Shown here piece after piece: positions 23,404-32,457 of a stretch of 32,544 nucleotides of DNA (positions are counted from its first letter, which is position 1; each line of letters begins with the position of its first letter). The DNA is from Phormidium tenue FACHB-886 (GTDB lineage: Bacteria; Cyanobacteriota; Cyanobacteriia; Elainellales; Elainellaceae). Below the pieces are notes generated by a model. It was not told the DNA's origin, did no database searches, and saw only the letters and a program-made list of their open reading frames with translations. The DNA lies in contig NZ_JACXWX010000059.1 of assembly GCF_014764505.1 (NCBI RefSeq), positions 1 to 32,544 on the forward strand, written 5' to 3'. The position numbers and the translations under genes were made by a program.

Positions 23404-23976
23404 TTAATTCTTCAAAAGCACTGCATAGGGAGCTTTCACATGGGCTACAAGACCAATGCGCTTCACAACCCTCTCCGTTTCTATGATTGGCTGTTCTGGA
23501 TGTGTATAGATGAAGCAGCCTTTATCAGCTTGCCCCACTAGATATTGGTCAGCCCTCCGTCCACGGCTCGGACCCACCCCAACTTGTAGTTCACCTAAAT
23601 TTAAATCAAATTCCTCAACCCGAAGCTCATTTAGAACTAATGCAAACCGAGATCCGCGAACTTCTATCCCCTTGGGAATCGGCTGCCAGTTGATACCGTC
23701 ATCTGAGTACTGTTTAGCAATTTCGGGTGGAGCAGCATGCCGAGAGTTCATCTTCTGCATCACAATAAGAACCTGGTTGCCGCTTTTCTCTACTTCTTTT
23801 GCAAATGGCTGAACCATGCTTAAGGGGTGGCAGGTGTTTCCGCCATATCCCCAAAAGATTGAACCTGTCTCCTCAAATTCGCGCTGCTTCCGCTCAACGA
23901 TATCTTCAATTTTTTCCTGGGCATGCAGCCCTACCTTCATGAAGAGAAGCCCTGACCGCTTAATTTCATCATTCAT
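23404..23976 (-). CDS. Uncharacterised 190-aa FWGYGG protein paired with methyltransferase
   Basis: Homologous by eye in its first 50 residues to the protein at 19291-20094: LLFMKVG, a helix with RKQREFEE, then SIFWGYGGNTCHPLSMVQPF. The middle has SRHAAPPEIAKQYSDDG and a strand SRFALVLNEL; the C-terminus has LVAHVKAPYAVLLK. No catalytic motif is obvious. It overlaps the end of the methyltransferase gene by 8 bp, and a ribosome-binding site (ttgaggtg) precedes ATG 23976, so the two are translated together. It may bind the methyltransferase or its nucleic-acid or polyamine product. It converges on the Shedu-like gene. Confidence 0.7.
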   Translation of the reverse strand: MNDEIKRSGLLFMKVGLHAQEKIEDIVERKQREFEETGSIFWGYGGNTCHPLSMVQPFAKEVEKSGNQVLIVMQKMNSRHAAPPEIAKQYSDDGINWQPIPKGIEVRGSRFALVLNELRVEEFDLNLGELQVGVGPSRGRRADQYLVGQADKGCFIYTHPEQPIIETERVVKRIGLVAHVKAPYAVLLKN

Positions 23977-24805
23977 GATTCACCTCAAGTTTTTCAAGGG
24001 TATAGAGAAAGTCGGACTCCATGCCTGTGTCGAGTGTTTTACGTTCACGTATATACCGGAAGCGCAATGGCGAACTTTTACCATAAAAATTTTCTAGCCT
24101 TGCTGGTTCAAGCGGCTCTGAGATTACCTGCATACAACTAGGATCAATTCGGCGGAATAGGCAAGAGCATGACCTTAAGTCTGGAGCATCGTCAAGATGG
24201 TAAAGATGAAGCTGTGGCAACATTTCGGACACTACATATCCCAGTTCAAAGGCGCGTCGCTGAGTATCACGGAGCACTTCCTGAGTCCATAATAGGTCAG
24301 GGTCATCGGCAATGACGACAATACCCAAGCTTTTCTCTTTCGTTGCTTGGCTACCTCTCTCAAAGAAAGCCGTCACACTTTCCCCTCCATTACTGGCTCC
24401 CCAAGGTGGATTGATATGAAATCCATCATAGGCTCCGAAATGCTCGGGAGGCAGGGCATCCGCTACGTTGTAGAGGTGGGCTGAAATTTCAATTTGGGGT
24501 TGGAGCTTCTCGCTAAACCGTCGCACAGAGTTAACAATCCGTTCGTCAAAATCAAGCAAAGTAATAGATTTTGGACCATAAGGAATAACGTTCTGAGCTT
24601 TTAAGTGGGCAGCAGATAGGGCAATGCCATCACCGTCGCCAACAAACACAACGTCTTTATTATTGAAGACACGAGCTACATACTCTGCTTGAATCACCAT
24701 ATCGGCGACTTTCATGTATATCTGGTCAAACTCCCGGAGCGGAGACGGTCGGTTGTGCACGACATCTGAAATTGCGTTAAGTGCTTTTCGCAGGTCAAAT
24801 TCCAT
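23969..24805 (-). CDS. SAM/aminopropyl transferase of the BpsA-like (DUF43) fold
   Basis: A 278-aa Rossmann-fold transferase. Motif I is VVFVGDGDGIALSAAHL, the acidic motif is ITLLDFDERIV, and motif IV is HINPPWGASNGGESV. This order and the GDxD and DFDER forms resemble bis-aminopropyl-spermidine synthase (branched-chain polyamine synthase), although NPPW also fits amino-methyltransferases of DNA or protein. The start at ATG 24805 is chosen because ggaggg lies at the right spacing; ATG 24808 and 24820 are in frame. It forms a two-gene operon with the FWGYGG protein. The substrate is not known. Confidence 0.75.
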   Translation of the reverse strand: MEFDLRKALNAISDVVHNRPSPLREFDQIYMKVADMVIQAEYVARVFNNKDVVFVGDGDGIALSAAHLKAQNVIPYGPKSITLLDFDERIVNSVRRFSEKLQPQIEISAHLYNVADALPPEHFGAYDGFHINPPWGASNGGESVTAFFERGSQATKEKSLGIVVIADDPDLLWTQEVLRDTQRRAFELGYVVSEMLPQLHLYHLDDAPDLRSCSCLFRRIDPSCMQVISEPLEPARLENFYGKSSPLRFRYIRERKTLDTGMESDFLYTLEKLEVNHE

Positions 24806-24928
24806 CATGCCCTCCAGCAAATGTTCCTACAGAAAGTCATACCTGAGAACTCCAAGCCTGATTTCTCTTCATCATTGAATTTAGGATTTGATTCCTATCC
24901 TACTTTTGTAAATTCTTAAGCTGGCTAG

Positions 24929-24944
24929 CAAGTTTCCAAACTTG
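24929..24944. repeat. 16-bp palindrome upstream of methyltransferase
   Basis: caagttt (24929-24935), cc, aaacttg (24938-24944). It lies between the WYL regulator (ending 25046) and the methyltransferase start, and may be an operator or a weak terminator for the regulator gene. Confidence 0.4.
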
Positions 24945-25045
24945 GCAGAATCCTTACCTGTCTTAATTCCTGGTCACTTTGCTAGACGGAACATAGAATA
25001 CCAATTTGTACCGGAGTCAAGAGTTTCAATAAATTCCCAACTGAA

Positions 25046-25900
25046 TCAAACATAGTGCTTATATAACCCCTCCAATTTTTGTTTAAACCTAGCCTGTGCT
25101 ACTTCTGGTGCAACGATGATGCAGTCTTCCCCATAGCGCAGCACTTCCCTAAAAAACCAGAAGGTATTTGAAATTTTTCGTATGACTCGCCGGACTGGTG
25201 GGTCGCGATCGCTCATCCACTCACTACTAACATCGGTACTTTTTGGTTCATAGGCAAAGGCGAGACCCTTGAGCAAATGTATCTCGACTTGAAGTGTATC
25301 CAGTGTTGGGTGCCATTGTCCTCTAATCGTATTGAGGGCAGCCTCAGAGATTCGGTCTAATCGAAGTGTCCAATTGTGCTGTAGCTCTGAAATATCCCGA
25401 TTTCCGTCAGTTTCTTCACACCAACATTCCAAATACTGTCTCCGTTCGTAAGGGGTAATCCTGGCATGGCGGATTGTAAAACTCCAGGGATGATCTGCGG
25501 CATCTCGGTAGGTGAGTCGAAAGGGAGTCTGGCGCTGAATACACTGGTCAATGGCTGTCCGCCAGGAGGGAAGTGGCGTGTTTAAATCGCGTTCCAACTC
25601 AGTTCGTAACGGAACTGGTAGTTCACTCCGCTCAAGCAAAAGTTGAGCGATAATTTGAGCAGAGTCAGGGTGTCCGGCGTCGATTAATGCCTGAATAGAC
25701 TGTTGTAGTGCCCTGATGCGAGTTTCTGACCAGTCATTGTTTCGCCCAATCAAAAGCTCTTGGCGGGCGATCGCTTCCATCAAGCGGGAAATGTTGGGGC
25801 GGGTGCCCCACAGCATTCCCTGCTCATCGGCGATCGCCTCTAATCGGGCTTTGTCTTGCTCTGACAGGGAAAGCGTAATGGATTGTCCCTTGCGTCCCAT
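25046..25900 (-). CDS. WYL-domain regulator with N-terminal ribbon-helix-helix
   Basis: A 284-aa protein beginning MGRKGQSITLSLSEQDKARL, a ribbon-helix-helix-like DNA-binding segment common in cyanobacterial WYL proteins. A WYL sensor domain follows (TPFRLTYRDAADHPWSFTIRHARITPYERRQYLECW, here broken as RLTYRDA, SFTIRHARITPYERRQYLECW), then a C-terminal extension. WYL proteins bind nucleotides or nucleic-acid ligands and repress defence operons until infection. It is divergent from drmD. The start at 25900 is chosen over in-frame ATGs up to 25966 because it gives the family N-terminus and leaves two tttgtac repeats (25911-25931) upstream as a possible operator. Confidence 0.85.
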   Translation of the reverse strand: MGRKGQSITLSLSEQDKARLEAIADEQGMLWGTRPNISRLMEAIARQELLIGRNNDWSETRIRALQQSIQALIDAGHPDSAQIIAQLLLERSELPVPLRTELERDLNTPLPSWRTAIDQCIQRQTPFRLTYRDAADHPWSFTIRHARITPYERRQYLECWCEETDGNRDISELQHNWTLRLDRISEAALNTIRGQWHPTLDTLQVEIHLLKGLAFAYEPKSTDVSSEWMSDRDPPVRRVIRKISNTFWFFREVLRYGEDCIIVAPEVAQARFKQKLEGLYKHYV

Positions 25901-25910
25901 AAATACCCAT

Positions 25911-25931
25911 TTTGTACGTACACTTTGTACT
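25911..25931. promoter_or_regulatory. tttgtac repeats and tgtacgtaca palindrome upstream of WYL gene
   Basis: tttgtac occurs at 25911-25917 and 25925-25931, 14 bp apart, and the palindrome tgtacgtaca spans 25913-25922. The sites lie just upstream of the chosen WYL start and about 175 bp from drmD, suitable for autoregulation. Confidence 0.4.
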
Positions 25932-26106
25932 TGTCGCTCTTCTATTGTGAATGCCATCATGGGCATATCGCAATCTTTTAGAGGTTTTTCAATAAAGTGG
26001 GCAACCTAATTAGGGGCGATCGCGCTCTAAAGGGTGGTGATGCCTAATATTTTCGGCTGAGATTTGGACTGAGCACTGTCTGATTACTGTTCATTAAGGA
26101 GTAAGG

Positions 26107-29100
26107 ATGACATCTACGACTCTCGAACCAGGGCAAATTATTCGAGTTCGTTCGCGCCAGTATCTGGTCGAAGATGTGATTCCTGCGGATTCTCCTGTCG
26201 GTGATACCAGAGTGCGTTTAGCCTGCCTGGAGGATGACGCTCAGGGTGACATCCTGGAGGTCTTTTGGGAGCGGGAAATTGATGCTCAAATCCTTGAGGC
26301 AAGTTCCTGGGAAGCGGTTGCTAAGCGAGGGTTTGATGATCCCCGCTATTTCTCGGCGTACCTCCATGCTCTGCGATGGAACTGTGTTACCTCCACTGAC
26401 CCAAAACTATTCCAGGCTCCCTATCGTGCTGGAATTGAAGTGAAGGCGTACCAGCTAGAGCCGTTACGGAAAGCTCTACGAATGCCGCGAGTCAATCTCT
26501 TTATTGCAGATGACGTGGGTTTGGGCAAGACAATCGAGGCTGGTCTGATCTTACGTGAGATGCTGATGCGGCAGAAGATTAAGCGAGTCGTCATCTCCTG
26601 CCCTCCCTCTGTAGTGCGCCAGTGGAAAGATGAGATGGAAAGCCGTTTTGGTCTAACCTTCATCATCTATGATCGCGACTTTGTGGCCTCCAAACGACGC
26701 GAACGAGGCTACGGCATCAATCCCTGGAAAACCCATACGCGGTTCATCATTTCCCATTCCCTGCTACGGGATGAGACTTATGCAGCGCCATTAAGAGACT
26801 GGTTGCAAGACTTTTCAGCCGGGTCAATGTTGATTCTGGATGAAGCTCACAATGCGGCTCCCGCCAGTGCGTCTCGCTATGCGATCGATTCCCAGTTAAC
26901 CCGAACGGTGCGTGACTTAGCACCCCGGTTTGAGCACAAGTTGTTTCTCTCCGCCACGCCCCACAACGGACACTCGAATAGCTTTGCGGCACTGCTCGAA
27001 ATCCTCGATCCACAGCGGTTTTGTCGGGGTGTACCTGTACGAAGCAAGAAGCTATTAGATGCCGTGATGGTGCGGCGACTCAAGCAGGACTTGCGGGAAA
27101 TTAACAATGCGGATTTCCCAAAACGCGAGATTATCCCGGTCATCGTTAACGACTTACCCGAAGATGCTCCTGAGCTGAAGCTCTCTCAACTGCTTCAGGA
27201 GTACCGACAATGTCGGGAGGAGCGGTTGAAGGATGCACCGAAATCCACCCAAACAGCCGCCCTGTTAGTTCTAACTTCCCTTCAGAAACGGTTGCTGTCA
27301 TCCATTGAGGCGTTTGCTCACACATTGAAAGTACATCGTCGAGCGATCGAGCGGCAGGCGGAACAACAATCCACTGCCCAGCAGAACTATTCTCTACTGC
27401 AAGAATCGCCAGGTAACGATGACGATCGAGCGGATTTGGATGAGGATGAGGTGCTGAAGGAAGAAGCCGCCCAGATGGAAAAGGCAACTCAAGTAGCAAG
27501 TGCCGCTATCTCACAGCGCGAGCTTGATCTGCTGAAGGAAATGACCCAAATTGCAGAGCAGGCAAGACACGAATCCGATAGCAAGGTGAAGAAGCTGGAG
27601 GACTGGATACGGCAGCACCTCTGTCCGGATTTAGGTAAACCAGGAGCAACCTGGCTCAATCGACGGGTCTTAATCTTCACTGAGTATACCGACACCAAAC
27701 GCTATCTAGAGCAGCAGCTTGGAGCCATTATTGCCAACTCAGATCGGGATCGTGAACGCATCGATACCTTTCACGGCGGGATAGGCGAAGAACAGCGGGA
27801 GTATATCAAACAAGCCTTTAACACTGACCCGACTCGTCATCCTCTCAGGATTCTGATTGCGACGGATGCAGCACGGGAGGGGGTTAACCTCCAAAACCAT
27901 TGTGCCGACCTGTTCCACTTTGATGTGCCCTGGAATCCCAGCCGGATGGAGCAGCGCAATGGACGCATTGACCGTAAGCTTCAGCGTGAGGCTACAGTTC
28001 GCTGTCACTATTTTGTGCTGGCTCAGCGGGTGGAAGACAGGGTGTTGGATGTATTGGTGAAAAAGACCAGGCAAATTCAGGAGGAATTGGGAAGTTTGTC
28101 TCCTGTAGTGGAGAAGAACGTCTCGAGGCTATTGGATAACGGAATTCGCAAGGCGGAAATCCAAAAGCTGACGGAGGCGATCGCCACCTCAGATCAATCG
28201 GATTCAGACTCCACTGATCGCACCAGCACCATTACTGAAGAGTTGGAGGCGATTCGATTACGGCAGGACAAACTGCGCCAGCAGCAAGTAGAACTGGAAT
28301 CGATGCTCAGGGACTCCAAACTGTGGCTAGGGCTGGACGATCGCCATTTTCGAGATACACTGTCGGTGTCTCTGGAGTTGATGGGAGCAGAACCACTCAA
28401 ACCATTAGATGCAGCGGCAGCGGTTGGGGATGAAGAACGCAGTCAGTGGATTGTACCAACTCTCGACCAACAGGCAGGGGCTGATCCAACCTGGGCAACG
28501 ACACTAGACACCCTTCGGGCACCCCGGCAGAAGACCCAGAAGCTATGGGATTGGCGGAAAGAAGCACCCATTCGTCCGGTGGTCTTTCGAGATCCGGGTT
28601 CACTGGATGGTCAGGTTGTGCATCTGCATTTAGAACATCGGATTGTACAGCGGCTTTTGGGTCGATTCCTCTCGCAGGGATTTCTGCATGATGAGTTGAC
28701 CCGTGCTTGTGTTTGTCGAACTGATGACCCCATTCCACGGGTGCTGATTCTCGGAAGGTTGTCGCTGTATGGCGATCGCGCGGCTCGTCTACATGACGAG
28801 ATCGTTATTGTCGCCGCCGAGTGGATTGACCCAGATGCCAGAGGCAGAGGTAAGCTTCGCCCCTTGAGTGAGGGTGAGAAAAAGGATGTGTTGCAGATTT
28901 TGGAAGATTCACTGGCGCATCCCCGATTAAGGGAAGTGCCTAATGCCTTAATCGATAAGCTGAAGGTTCATACGGCGAGGGATGTTGAGGATTTATTGCC
29001 TCACCTGGAGCGTCGTGCCACAGAGCTAACCGATCGCGCAAAACGCAAGTTGGAACAACGCGGTGAGAAGGAAGCCGCAGAAATGAAGACGTTGCTGGAG

Positions 29101-29337
29101 GAACAGCGCGATCGCATTCTCAAGCAAGTGAAGCAATACGAAATCCAACAATTATCTCTATTCAATGCTGATGAGATGCGACAGATTAATTCGGATCGTC
29201 AACATTGGGAGAAACGAGTCCGTGAGCTTGAGACAGAAATTTTGCGTGAACCAGAGCGCATTCAGCAGGCATATCAGGTGAAGGCTGAACGGATTGAGCC
29301 TGTTGGCATCGTCTACCTATATCCAGTCTCCAATTAG
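26107..29337 (+). CDS. drmD: DrmD, SNF2-like helicase of class 1 DISARM
   Basis: A 1076-aa SNF2-family ATPase. Walker A is DDVGLGKT at 135-142, the DEAH box is at 245-248 (LILDEAHNAAP), motif III is LSATPHNG, and the C-terminal lobe has ATDAAREGVNLQ and WNPSRMEQRNGRIDR. Acidic coiled-coil stretches separate the lobes (residues about 420-520) and continue near the C-terminus. DrmD defines class 1 DISARM, a methylation-linked system that restricts incoming phage DNA with DrmMI, DrmA, DrmB and DrmC. It is transcribed away from the WYL regulator. A gene of unknown function follows 16 bp later, before drmMI. Confidence 0.9.
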   Translation: MTSTTLEPGQIIRVRSRQYLVEDVIPADSPVGDTRVRLACLEDDAQGDILEVFWEREIDAQILEASSWEAVAKRGFDDPRYFSAYLHALRWNCVTSTDPKLFQAPYRAGIEVKAYQLEPLRKALRMPRVNLFIADDVGLGKTIEAGLILREMLMRQKIKRVVISCPPSVVRQWKDEMESRFGLTFIIYDRDFVASKRRERGYGINPWKTHTRFIISHSLLRDETYAAPLRDWLQDFSAGSMLILDEAHNAAPASASRYAIDSQLTRTVRDLAPRFEHKLFLSATPHNGHSNSFAALLEILDPQRFCRGVPVRSKKLLDAVMVRRLKQDLREINNADFPKREIIPVIVNDLPEDAPELKLSQLLQEYRQCREERLKDAPKSTQTAALLVLTSLQKRLLSSIEAFAHTLKVHRRAIERQAEQQSTAQQNYSLLQESPGNDDDRADLDEDEVLKEEAAQMEKATQVASAAISQRELDLLKEMTQIAEQARHESDSKVKKLEDWIRQHLCPDLGKPGATWLNRRVLIFTEYTDTKRYLEQQLGAIIANSDRDRERIDTFHGGIGEEQREYIKQAFNTDPTRHPLRILIATDAAREGVNLQNHCADLFHFDVPWNPSRMEQRNGRIDRKLQREATVRCHYFVLAQRVEDRVLDVLVKKTRQIQEELGSLSPVVEKNVSRLLDNGIRKAEIQKLTEAIATSDQSDSDSTDRTSTITEELEAIRLRQDKLRQQQVELESMLRDSKLWLGLDDRHFRDTLSVSLELMGAEPLKPLDAAAAVGDEERSQWIVPTLDQQAGADPTWATTLDTLRAPRQKTQKLWDWRKEAPIRPVVFRDPGSLDGQVVHLHLEHRIVQRLLGRFLSQGFLHDELTRACVCRTDDPIPRVLILGRLSLYGDRAARLHDEIVIVAAEWIDPDARGRGKLRPLSEGEKKDVLQILEDSLAHPRLREVPNALIDKLKVHTARDVEDLLPHLERRATELTDRAKRKLEQRGEKEAAEMKTLLEEQRDRILKQVKQYEIQQLSLFNADEMRQINSDRQHWEKRVRELETEILREPERIQQAYQVKAERIEPVGIVYLYPVSN

Positions 29338-29353
29338 TCATGGTACTTCTCTA

Positions 29354-31030
29354 ATGAAATCCCAAGAATATAAGACTGCACTATTTCAATACTTCAATGT
29401 GACTTCTCTCAAGGAATTGCGCGCCAATCAACAGTGGCAAGAGATTGAAGCAAGAGAGGGTATAACTAACTTACGTACTGTGCAATCTCTGGAGAAGGCA
29501 TACCAATCTGTTTTTGGATGTACTCAAGATTCTTCAAATGCAGATGATACTACTGATTCAATATCTAAGGAAGAGGACACTATATCTAGAATTGTGGATT
29601 TAGTTGAAAATAAATCCACTGATTCAAAATTCGATTCAAATTCTGAAGAGACTGGTTGCTTCCATGTGATGGAGGATAACCAGGGAAATATGGTTGGTGC
29701 CTTATTAGAATACTCATCAGAACAAAGCCAGAAGCTAATTCAGCATTTCAAGAATCTAGAATTACATTCGCCTCAACCTTGGCATCAAGGTAGCCTTCAC
29801 TCGGCTGTTGTTGATCAACTCGGCGCAACCTCTGCTCTTGTTGCAACCGGACTCCAGGCGGGTCAGCTTTTTAGGGTCGTTGGACCTCCTGACTTAGTTG
29901 CTAAGGTGGCATCTGGAGCTTATCAAATGATGCAAACTAGCACAGGTGCTTTGGGTACTGTGACGAATGGTGCAGGGAAAATTGCAGGTCAGTTACGCTT
30001 CGCTTCTGGTAGCTCCGCATTGCCCGTTCTCGCGCCTATTGCTGTTTATCAAGTGCTGCATGCGATCGTTGGGACACAGCAACTCAACGAAATCAATCAA
30101 CGATTAGCCAAAATTGAACATACCTTGCAGGAACTGTATGTTCGACAAGAGGCAACCGTTCTAGGAGAAATCCATTACGCAGTTACCGTTTTGGATGACA
30201 TCTTAGAAAGCCGGATGAAAACAGGAATTTTTACACCGGATGCGATCAGCCGTTTGGCATTGGTTGAAAAAACAATCCTTTCAATCCTTGAAAGAAATCG
30301 ACTATTGACGGAACGTTTTCGGGACAAGGCTTCTTCCGTCAAAAAACAATCAAAAAGAAAGGGTGCGCGGAATACTGCTGAGTTACTTAAAACCGATGGA
30401 CCGCAAGCCGCCTACGATATGCAATGTTTAGTCGGACTCATAGCAGCCGACCTGAAACTAGAGCAAGCCTTGCTGCTCCTGGTAATGCAAAATAACCCAA
30501 CCGATATTGGTAGGAGACAAGAGCGAATCCGCTCAAAAATGGAGTCTCACCATGCGGTCGTCGAAAATCTTCCATCCATACAGGAACTAGAGAAACATGC
30601 TCAGGCTTGCCTGAAAGCAATGGATTGGTGGGAAAAACTATTTGATTTTGGCAAGACCAAAGGTGAGGTTAAAGCTGCCCAAAAGTTGAATTTAAAAGAC
30701 ATTCGCCCTTCAACAGATGAGCTGCAGCCAAGCCTCAATGGATATGTTTTCTGGCGTGATGCAGATGGAATTCATGCCTTTGCAATGTCCGGCGATGACT
30801 TGGCGGTGCAAGAAAGTACCTTACAGCTTACAGTGAAGTCGATCTTATCGCCTGGAAGTACTCACAAGATTCGGTTGCCTGGAAGTTCTGAGCTAATCCA
30901 GATTTTTGTCGAGAAGGAGATAGAAACTGGGTTGTGGTTTGGCTACCGCACTGATGGAACTAGCCAAGATAAGGTGCTGATTCAGCACAAAGACCTCTAC
31001 AAACCATGCTTAATTCAAGAGGGTGTTTAA
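29354..31030 (+). CDS. Uncharacterised 558-aa protein inserted between drmD and drmMI
   Basis: Starts at ATG 29354, 16 bp after drmD. I do not recognise the family. Residues about 40-100 are acidic and S/T-rich. A region at about 150-245 is hydrophobic, glycine- and alanine-rich (ATSALVATGLQAGQLFRVVG; LPVLAPIAVYQVLHAIVG) and could insert in or lie on a membrane. A coiled coil follows (NEINQRLAKIEHTLQELY), then a helical domain to about 460 and a C-terminal beta-rich domain. It overlaps drmMI by 25 bp if drmMI starts at 31006, so it belongs to the operon. Class 1 DISARM does not normally carry a gene here, so it may be an accessory effector. Confidence 0.75.
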   Translation: MKSQEYKTALFQYFNVTSLKELRANQQWQEIEAREGITNLRTVQSLEKAYQSVFGCTQDSSNADDTTDSISKEEDTISRIVDLVENKSTDSKFDSNSEETGCFHVMEDNQGNMVGALLEYSSEQSQKLIQHFKNLELHSPQPWHQGSLHSAVVDQLGATSALVATGLQAGQLFRVVGPPDLVAKVASGAYQMMQTSTGALGTVTNGAGKIAGQLRFASGSSALPVLAPIAVYQVLHAIVGTQQLNEINQRLAKIEHTLQELYVRQEATVLGEIHYAVTVLDDILESRMKTGIFTPDAISRLALVEKTILSILERNRLLTERFRDKASSVKKQSKRKGARNTAELLKTDGPQAAYDMQCLVGLIAADLKLEQALLLLVMQNNPTDIGRRQERIRSKMESHHAVVENLPSIQELEKHAQACLKAMDWWEKLFDFGKTKGEVKAAQKLNLKDIRPSTDELQPSLNGYVFWRDADGIHAFAMSGDDLAVQESTLQLTVKSILSPGSTHKIRLPGSSELIQIFVEKEIETGLWFGYRTDGTSQDKVLIQHKDLYKPCLIQEGV

Positions 31031-32457
31031 CTATGGCAACCGATCTAGACATCCTCAGGCATAAAGAGTGGCTTGGACTACTTCAGCCAGTCGGTTTGGT
31101 CGTTTCACCACCCGCGTTGATTAAGGCACAGGCGGTAATCGATCGTGGCAAACTCGTTGATCTGCAGGAACATCTACTGACAGTAATTTCTACAGAACCT
31201 ATTTCTCGTCACAAGGATGACAGGGTCGCCTGGATTGAGAATTTTCCGGCGTTTACTCAAAAGGTTTTGGGTTGGCGCGATCGTGACTTAGTTGGTGCAG
31301 CAAGTCAGGAGGAATTGCCGGAGGAGTTATCGGTAGCTCTGCCCAGTTATGGGGAGGTGTTGAAGCCGACCTATGCTGTCTGCGATCCAGACACGCAAAA
31401 ATGGGTGTTGTTGATTCAAGAGACTGCACCAGGGTTACCCTTTGATGAGGATGATCCAGCAACAGCAACGGGGCAGGGTTGGCAAGCCAGTATTCAGGCA
31501 AAGTTTGAGCGGTTGCTGCGAGAAACAGGTGTGTATGCCGGATTGCTCGTGAATGGAACAGAGCTTCGGTTGGTCTATGCGCCCAAGGGTGAGTCTTCTG
31601 GGCATCTAACCTTTTCCGTACAGGCAATGACGGAGGTGCCGGGTCGGTTGATTTTAGGTGCCCTTGATCTGCTGATGGGTGAGGATCGGCTGTTTAATGT
31701 GCCGGAGAATCAACGGCTGAATCGGTTGTTAGAGGATAGCCGGAACTATCAAGCGGAAGTTTCAACCAAGCTATCGGGTCAGGTTTTAGATGCGTTGTGG
31801 GAACTGTTGCGAGGATTTCAGGCAGCGGATGCGGCAGTGAATGGAAAGATCCTCAGAGAGTTAGCTGAAACTGACCCACAGCATATCTATGGGGGACTGA
31901 TTGCCACGTTGATGCGGCTGGTGTTTCTGCTGTATGCCGAAGATGAAGGGCTGATGCCAGATGATGAGGTGTATCAGCGCAACTATGCGGTGTCGGGGCT
32001 GTACGAGAAGTTGCGGGAAGATGCAGGCAACTACCCAGACACACTGGATCAGCGGTATGGAGCATGGGCGATGCTGTTGAGTCTGTTTCGTCTGGTGTAT
32101 GACGGAGGTGGACCCACCGAAGAGTATCTTCCGGCGCGGCATGGGCAGTTGTTTGACCCGGATGAGTATCCGTTTTTGGAAGGTCGCCCGATCGCTTCTC
32201 ACTTTGCCACATTCGGCAGGATTGAAGCCCCTCGCGTTTCAGATGGGGTGATTTACCGGATGCTGGATAAGCTGCTGGTGCTGGATGGAGAGCGGCTGTC
32301 CTATCGTGCCCTAGATGTTGAGCAGATTGGCTCGGTCTATGAGGCGATCATGGGCTATGAGGTGGAGATCGCTCACGGACGATCGATCGCCGTTCGTCCG
32401 AAAGATGTGGTGGTGGATGTAGACAAGATCCTGGCAGGATGCCTGTCTAGGTGTTAA
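31006..32457 (+). CDS. drmMI: DrmMI-like DISARM adenine methyltransferase, truncated
   Basis: The 483 residues correspond to the N-terminal part of a class 1 DISARM methyltransferase: LRHKEWLGLLQPVGLVVSP at the start, LSGQVLDALWELLRGFQ near 255-275, and YGGLIATLMRLVFLLYAEDEGL near 295-318. The catalytic NPPY methylase core, expected several hundred residues later, is missing. Similarity stops at about VVVDVDKILA (near 32440) and the frame closes within eight codons. ATG 31033 is an alternative start giving MATDLDILRHKEW, which avoids the overlap and fits the family better. The rest of the gene lies beyond an apparent insertion or deletion. DISARM host-DNA methylation is thus probably lost or encoded elsewhere. 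Confidence 0.8.
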   Translation: MLNSRGCLTMATDLDILRHKEWLGLLQPVGLVVSPPALIKAQAVIDRGKLVDLQEHLLTVISTEPISRHKDDRVAWIENFPAFTQKVLGWRDRDLVGAASQEELPEELSVALPSYGEVLKPTYAVCDPDTQKWVLLIQETAPGLPFDEDDPATATGQGWQASIQAKFERLLRETGVYAGLLVNGTELRLVYAPKGESSGHLTFSVQAMTEVPGRLILGALDLLMGEDRLFNVPENQRLNRLLEDSRNYQAEVSTKLSGQVLDALWELLRGFQAADAAVNGKILRELAETDPQHIYGGLIATLMRLVFLLYAEDEGLMPDDEVYQRNYAVSGLYEKLREDAGNYPDTLDQRYGAWAMLLSLFRLVYDGGGPTEEYLPARHGQLFDPDEYPFLEGRPIASHFATFGRIEAPRVSDGVIYRMLDKLLVLDGERLSYRALDVEQIGSVYEAIMGYEVEIAHGRSIAVRPKDVVVDVDKILAGCLSRC

